12,385 nucleotides of DNA from Echinostoma caproni (lineage: Eukaryota > Platyhelminthes > Trematoda > Plagiorchiida > Echinostomatidae), in contig UZAN01039665.1 in assembly GCA_900618425.1 (NCBI GenBank), positions 45,933 to 58,317 on the forward strand. The letters are read 5' to 3'. How positions within the stretch are numbered: the first letter of the stretch is position 1; every line of letters starts with the position of its first letter. The position numbers were made by a program, and so were the translations under genes. The notes beneath the pieces were generated by a model that was given only the letters and a program-made list of their open reading frames with translations, searched no databases and had not been told where the DNA came from. Below are positions 8,200 to 12,385 of the stretch, piece by piece.

Positions 8200-11100
8200 G
8201 TTCAACTAGTGGGGCAGTACAAATTTCCCAGGGAGTGAAACCCACACCCAAAACCATCAAGAGTTCTGGGTGTCTCTGGACAATCCAATGGGCTAATCCA
8301 AGACAAGATACTCTATAAGTCCATCTTATTCATTTTCTGATGCTGCGTTTTCACAAATCTCAGGGAATTCAACCGTGAATGTCTGCGTTTGCTTATTCTG
8401 TGTATCTGTAGCTTAACCATTGATATCCAATATCATTTATATGTAGAATTCAACTGAGCCAGTAGCATGATTAACGTGAATCCATCTTGACGGATTCACG
8501 GTCCCGCTTGCATTTTAGTCATTCAGTTTGGGATGATAACGTTCCCTAATGAAATGTGCTCTCTATAAAGAATAAGTTCGGTGCATCACAAGTTAAGAGG
8601 CATGGGCGGTAAAGTTGCTTCACCTATTTTTTAACGGAGCACAGGTTCATCTTGAAATTAAAATGTACAGCCAAGCCTGCATGTACTAACTATTTTCTTC
8701 ATATTCCTCAATCGTAAAAGACAGCTAAAAAATGCTAAAGGCGAGTCCGGAAGATCCAAACCCTTATGTAAAATCTTTGCATTGTGGTGTGGAATATTTA
8801 AAATAGCTTATTTTAACCAATTCCAAATCATGTTTACAAATGATAGAGTCGCTTAGTTTGAGCTGTACGACCCCAAATCCCGTGCAAACATTTTGTTTGC
8901 CTCCCCTTGGGACAACGTTTCACGCGTTACGATCAAAACCCACCTTATGCTGTATATACATTCTTCCTATCAGCAAGAGAAAGCTTAGACAATGCAGCCG
9001 ATAGATAACTAATATGATCTGTCTTTCGTGAACGGGGTGTTCATTTATCCGGTATATCTGTTCGCATGACCTAGGGGACTGGCTTTGTGTGGATTCAGTT
9101 TGGGGATATAGTCTGTGTATATGTGTATATGTGTCTGCATCCTCATTTGACAAGCCATCTGCTACGGATCCATCTGTATGATCATTGATCAGAAAACTGT
9201 CATGATCTTGCATACTTTGACCTGATTTGTCATGTCGGATGACGGTCTTTACATCCCAATTCCATAGTGTCAGTTTGAGCCGCAACTTTCAATTGCCTCT
9301 TGTCACTGGAGTATGGAAAATTTTCTCCGAGGAAAAAAACACAAGTGATGCGAGTCATATCCATGACTCAGATTCAATTTGTGCGAAGGATGACAAATGA
9401 CTCTCATCATCAATGAGAATGATCAAAAACATTGATACACGTCATCAAAAAAGCAAATTTCATATGGAGTTCTTGTTTCCGGAAATGTTGACAAAATATC
9501 ATAAGTAGATGAGAATGATACTAAGCCTGGGAAAGCTGTGCTTCACCCAATGCGCACACTTAACATGAGAATCTGTGTGAAGACAGCAATGATATGGGTT
9601 CTTTGCGAAATCTGTGAAATTGAAAGTTGCAGAGATGAACCAGAATATATGTGTATAAACACACTAAAAGGAAAAAAACCGTATTGGTTAAAAACAGATT
9701 TTCACAGATAAAGGTCTCAATTACAGAGATCTGTTTAGGCACATGTTGGTAGGTCAGAAACTCACCATTCGCCTGGTTGCGAAATCCGTGATCTAAAAGT
9801 GTAGTCGACCCACTGAAACCGTGCAACTTACACCTCATCTACCAGTCTGTCGATTTTACTTCACATTGCTTAGTTTTCACTTGTAACCAGTTGGAATTAT
9901 TCTTGTTCGTTCAAACATCCCCGTTAAGGATGAGCTTCATAGTTAACTTCAAACTATCAATACGGAGAGCACAACCGAATAGTGCTTTCTAGTCAATGAA
10001 CAGAAGGGAAACTTACGAGAAAGTATATCTGCTTGAGTAGATAGTACGTATTACAACCACCAGGTGTATACGCGTTCATTGCCGAAGATATCAATCGAGA
10101 ACCTAATTGTTTATCCAATCAGTTATTGCAAACGTCTACGGTGTGATAAACTTCGACCAACATCGAACGACCTAATTGTTTTTAATAAACATTTCCGCTC
10201 TCTAATATAAATCCATTGGGCAGATACGGGTAGATAAAATATTACTTCTAAAAGAGGTTAAACAAAAGGCAACCTAACAAAGGAATACATATTGCTTATT
10301 GCAATTTGACTTTATGGGCTTTATTTTTAAATAACATATCATAATGCGGTTGATGCAAGAAGGTTGGTAACTAAATTGTTCAGATCGACGAACAAACTAA
10401 ACGGAATACAGTAACCACTAAATTACATGAGCAGTTTTGATGCACATAAATCTTGCTTGATGTTGATATAAAAACAGTCACCAAAGTCACTGTACAAATA
10501 TAATGTCCACATGATAAGACTCGGTTTTCTTTAAATAACGGTTTATTAAAAACACTGTTTCCCCGTCGCAAATTTGAATAGGGAAATCAGAAACATGGGT
10601 TTACATAGAGTAACCGTGATCATTTCGCTCCATCTGTACACGTACTGCATACTGCAATCAAAGTGATTGTTATGATCAGTGAGATAATTACTGTGAGACG
10701 AAGACAAGATCACCAATCACAGCGTGTACCGATGCAGCGTAATAATCGTGGATACATTGTGCAAACCGATGTTTATGATGTCTCAAACAATTTATTATTT
10801 AAATATATGAAGATCACATGAAGTCTTTTTTGTGCAACCCTGCTCTCATAATTGTAAGCTATTTTTAGGGGGTAAAAGGCTAAATATATCCACAAAACTC
10901 CATGGGAGGTGGAGTTATTATGAGTGCTAACGAATAAAAAACCGGCCGTTTAATTAGGGGTAAATTCACTTCAGTTGTTCAAGTACGGTTTCTTATAAAG
11001 AAAATGAAAATAGAAAATTTAGTTTGAAATGCAAAAGATGCAACTGTAAGATTTAAAACGAGAATGGTAGAACAACCCCTGGTGGATTATTCAGTAAACG

Positions 11101-12385
11101 AGAAAAAATACACTGAGAAATAGGATAAGTTTGAACCAATGACGACCATTCATCCAATGAAGTCCACAATTTTCCCCCGTCCTCATCGAGATTCGCAGCT
11201 GCTCGTCGATAGAATTAGTAGAATGTCACTGTGTTCTGTGTGCATTGATCTAAACCGAGAGCGAAGGATACCCAGAAAACTGGAACATGTAAGTGAGTAT
11301 TTCAGTTTATAATCTCCTTTTCCCGCATCGGTCTAATTCCTTCACAAACACAAAACTGTAAATGCTGCTGATTTCCTATTTTTAACTAATGATTATTAAA
11401 CATGACAACAACAAAAATAGATTAGCATCATAGCAAATAAACCCACACAGTGAGCACAGAAAAGAACGTTGTATTTACGTTCAGTAATGAAAACAGGGAG
11501 TTTGTGTTCCGCCATATACGAGAACGAATTAGCCAATGGAGTACTCATCTTCCCTTTTTTGCCCTGGGTGCAACTATATGCAGCTTGATCACTAGGTGAC
11601 AATAATAGCTTGGCTTTTATACAGTAATGTGTTGACCTACTGAATCCATTTTCATTATAGCAGGTTTAGCATTGGCTCGCTACTAAGAAAAATCCGACGA
11701 ATAACTCCAGCCAGTTACAATGTGTTCAAAAATTGAATGGCTGAACCAGAATTGTTGGACGAGCATCAACATTGAATAATAGCGTGAGATCAAAAGGGTA
11801 TATTGTTTGAAATCTCTGTTTAGTTCGCTTAAATCCTAGTCGATTGACAGAAGTAGAATGAAACGATCAAACCAAATCCTTCATCACTCTCACCTGCTAT
11901 ACGTATATCCCATTTTTCTTAGGTTCCAATTCAATTTAACTCGTTCTATTTAATCTGTTCGATCTATTTAGATAAGCCAGACGTGAATACTAAGTTCACA
12001 GTTATATCTAACTGTCGCTAGGCGCTCCGGTATACGTCATCAAAGCTTAACGTGATCTGGTGCCCCCGTCCGAAAATCCTAGTAGTGATTTAGCATATAA
12101 TACTTATTTAATCATCTGTTCGCTATCCATCTCAACCCAAAATATCTTATTTGGTCTTCAGTCGGACTTCGCCTGAAAAATTCATATGCTCACATTCTAC
12201 CGTATTCTCTTGGTAGGTGAAGAAACAGAAATGTACAGCTTCGAATGACACATGTGCATGCTCAACATGACATCTACCTGCACATCTAAGCTCACTGATT
12301 TCCGACTGAAGTGTCCGCCACTAGTCTCAGTCAGAAGAGGGCGAGGATTGATTTGTCCACGAGACGACAGATTTTATGTGGTCCC
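8200..12385. other. unassigned non-coding stretch
   Basis: I found no recognisable gene or element. The longest open frame of the window lies here on the - strand (9285-8920, about 121 codons from a TTG), with no domain I recognise. Short palindromes, for example 8475-8483 with 8492-8500, and the inverted pair 12156-12166 with 12301-12311, are near chance level. Composition is AT-rich throughout and fits intron or intergenic DNA. Confidence 0.6.
9114..9134. repeat. TGTGTATA tandem repeat
   Basis: About 2.6 copies of an 8-base unit. On the - strand it is read as part of the THIH stretch in an open frame of doubtful reality. Confidence 0.8.

Noticed and set aside
8475..8500. 9-bp inverted repeat with 8-base loop
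   Set aside because: It is close to chance expectation for this length of sequence, with no U-tract or other sign of a terminator.
12156..12311. 11-bp inverted pair (CTTCAGTCGGA and its complement) 134 bases apart near the window end
   Set aside because: Matches of this length at unconstrained distance are common by chance in 12 kb, and the flanks do not extend the similarity.

Overview
This window looks like non-coding DNA from a eukaryotic nuclear genome. It is AT-rich, with roughly 40% GC by eye. It has no open frame longer than about 120 codons, no operon-like spacing, scattered microsatellites, and decayed transposable elements. The best clue to the organism is a SINE-like copy at about 8026-8190. 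It combines a tRNA-type Pol III promoter with a degenerate type I hammerhead ribozyme immediately downstream. That arrangement is known from the schistosome SM-alpha family, so a flatworm, most likely a trematode, is the favoured source. This is inference from one degraded element and is not proven.

Layout: 1-1400 is unassigned, with a poly-C tract next to an ambiguous base. About 1550-2455 holds a dead Tc1-like (DD34E) transposase on the + strand, with frameshifts, nonsense codons and an internal deletion. 2775-2883 is a long imperfect foldback with 41-position arms. About 3030-4260 is visibly richer in GC than its surroundings, carries G-run and (GT)n tracts, and is followed by an (AAAT)n tail at 4264-4288; it may be an old retrotransposon end. 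4290-8020 is unassigned apart from small simple repeats. 8026-8190 is the SINE/hammerhead copy. 8200-12385 is unassigned.

I found no intact protein-coding gene, no rRNA, no functional tRNA and no CRISPR array. The sequence fits an intron or intergenic region filled with old repeats. I see no evidence of genes working together here. The items most worth checking are the hammerhead SINE and the 2775-2883 foldback.
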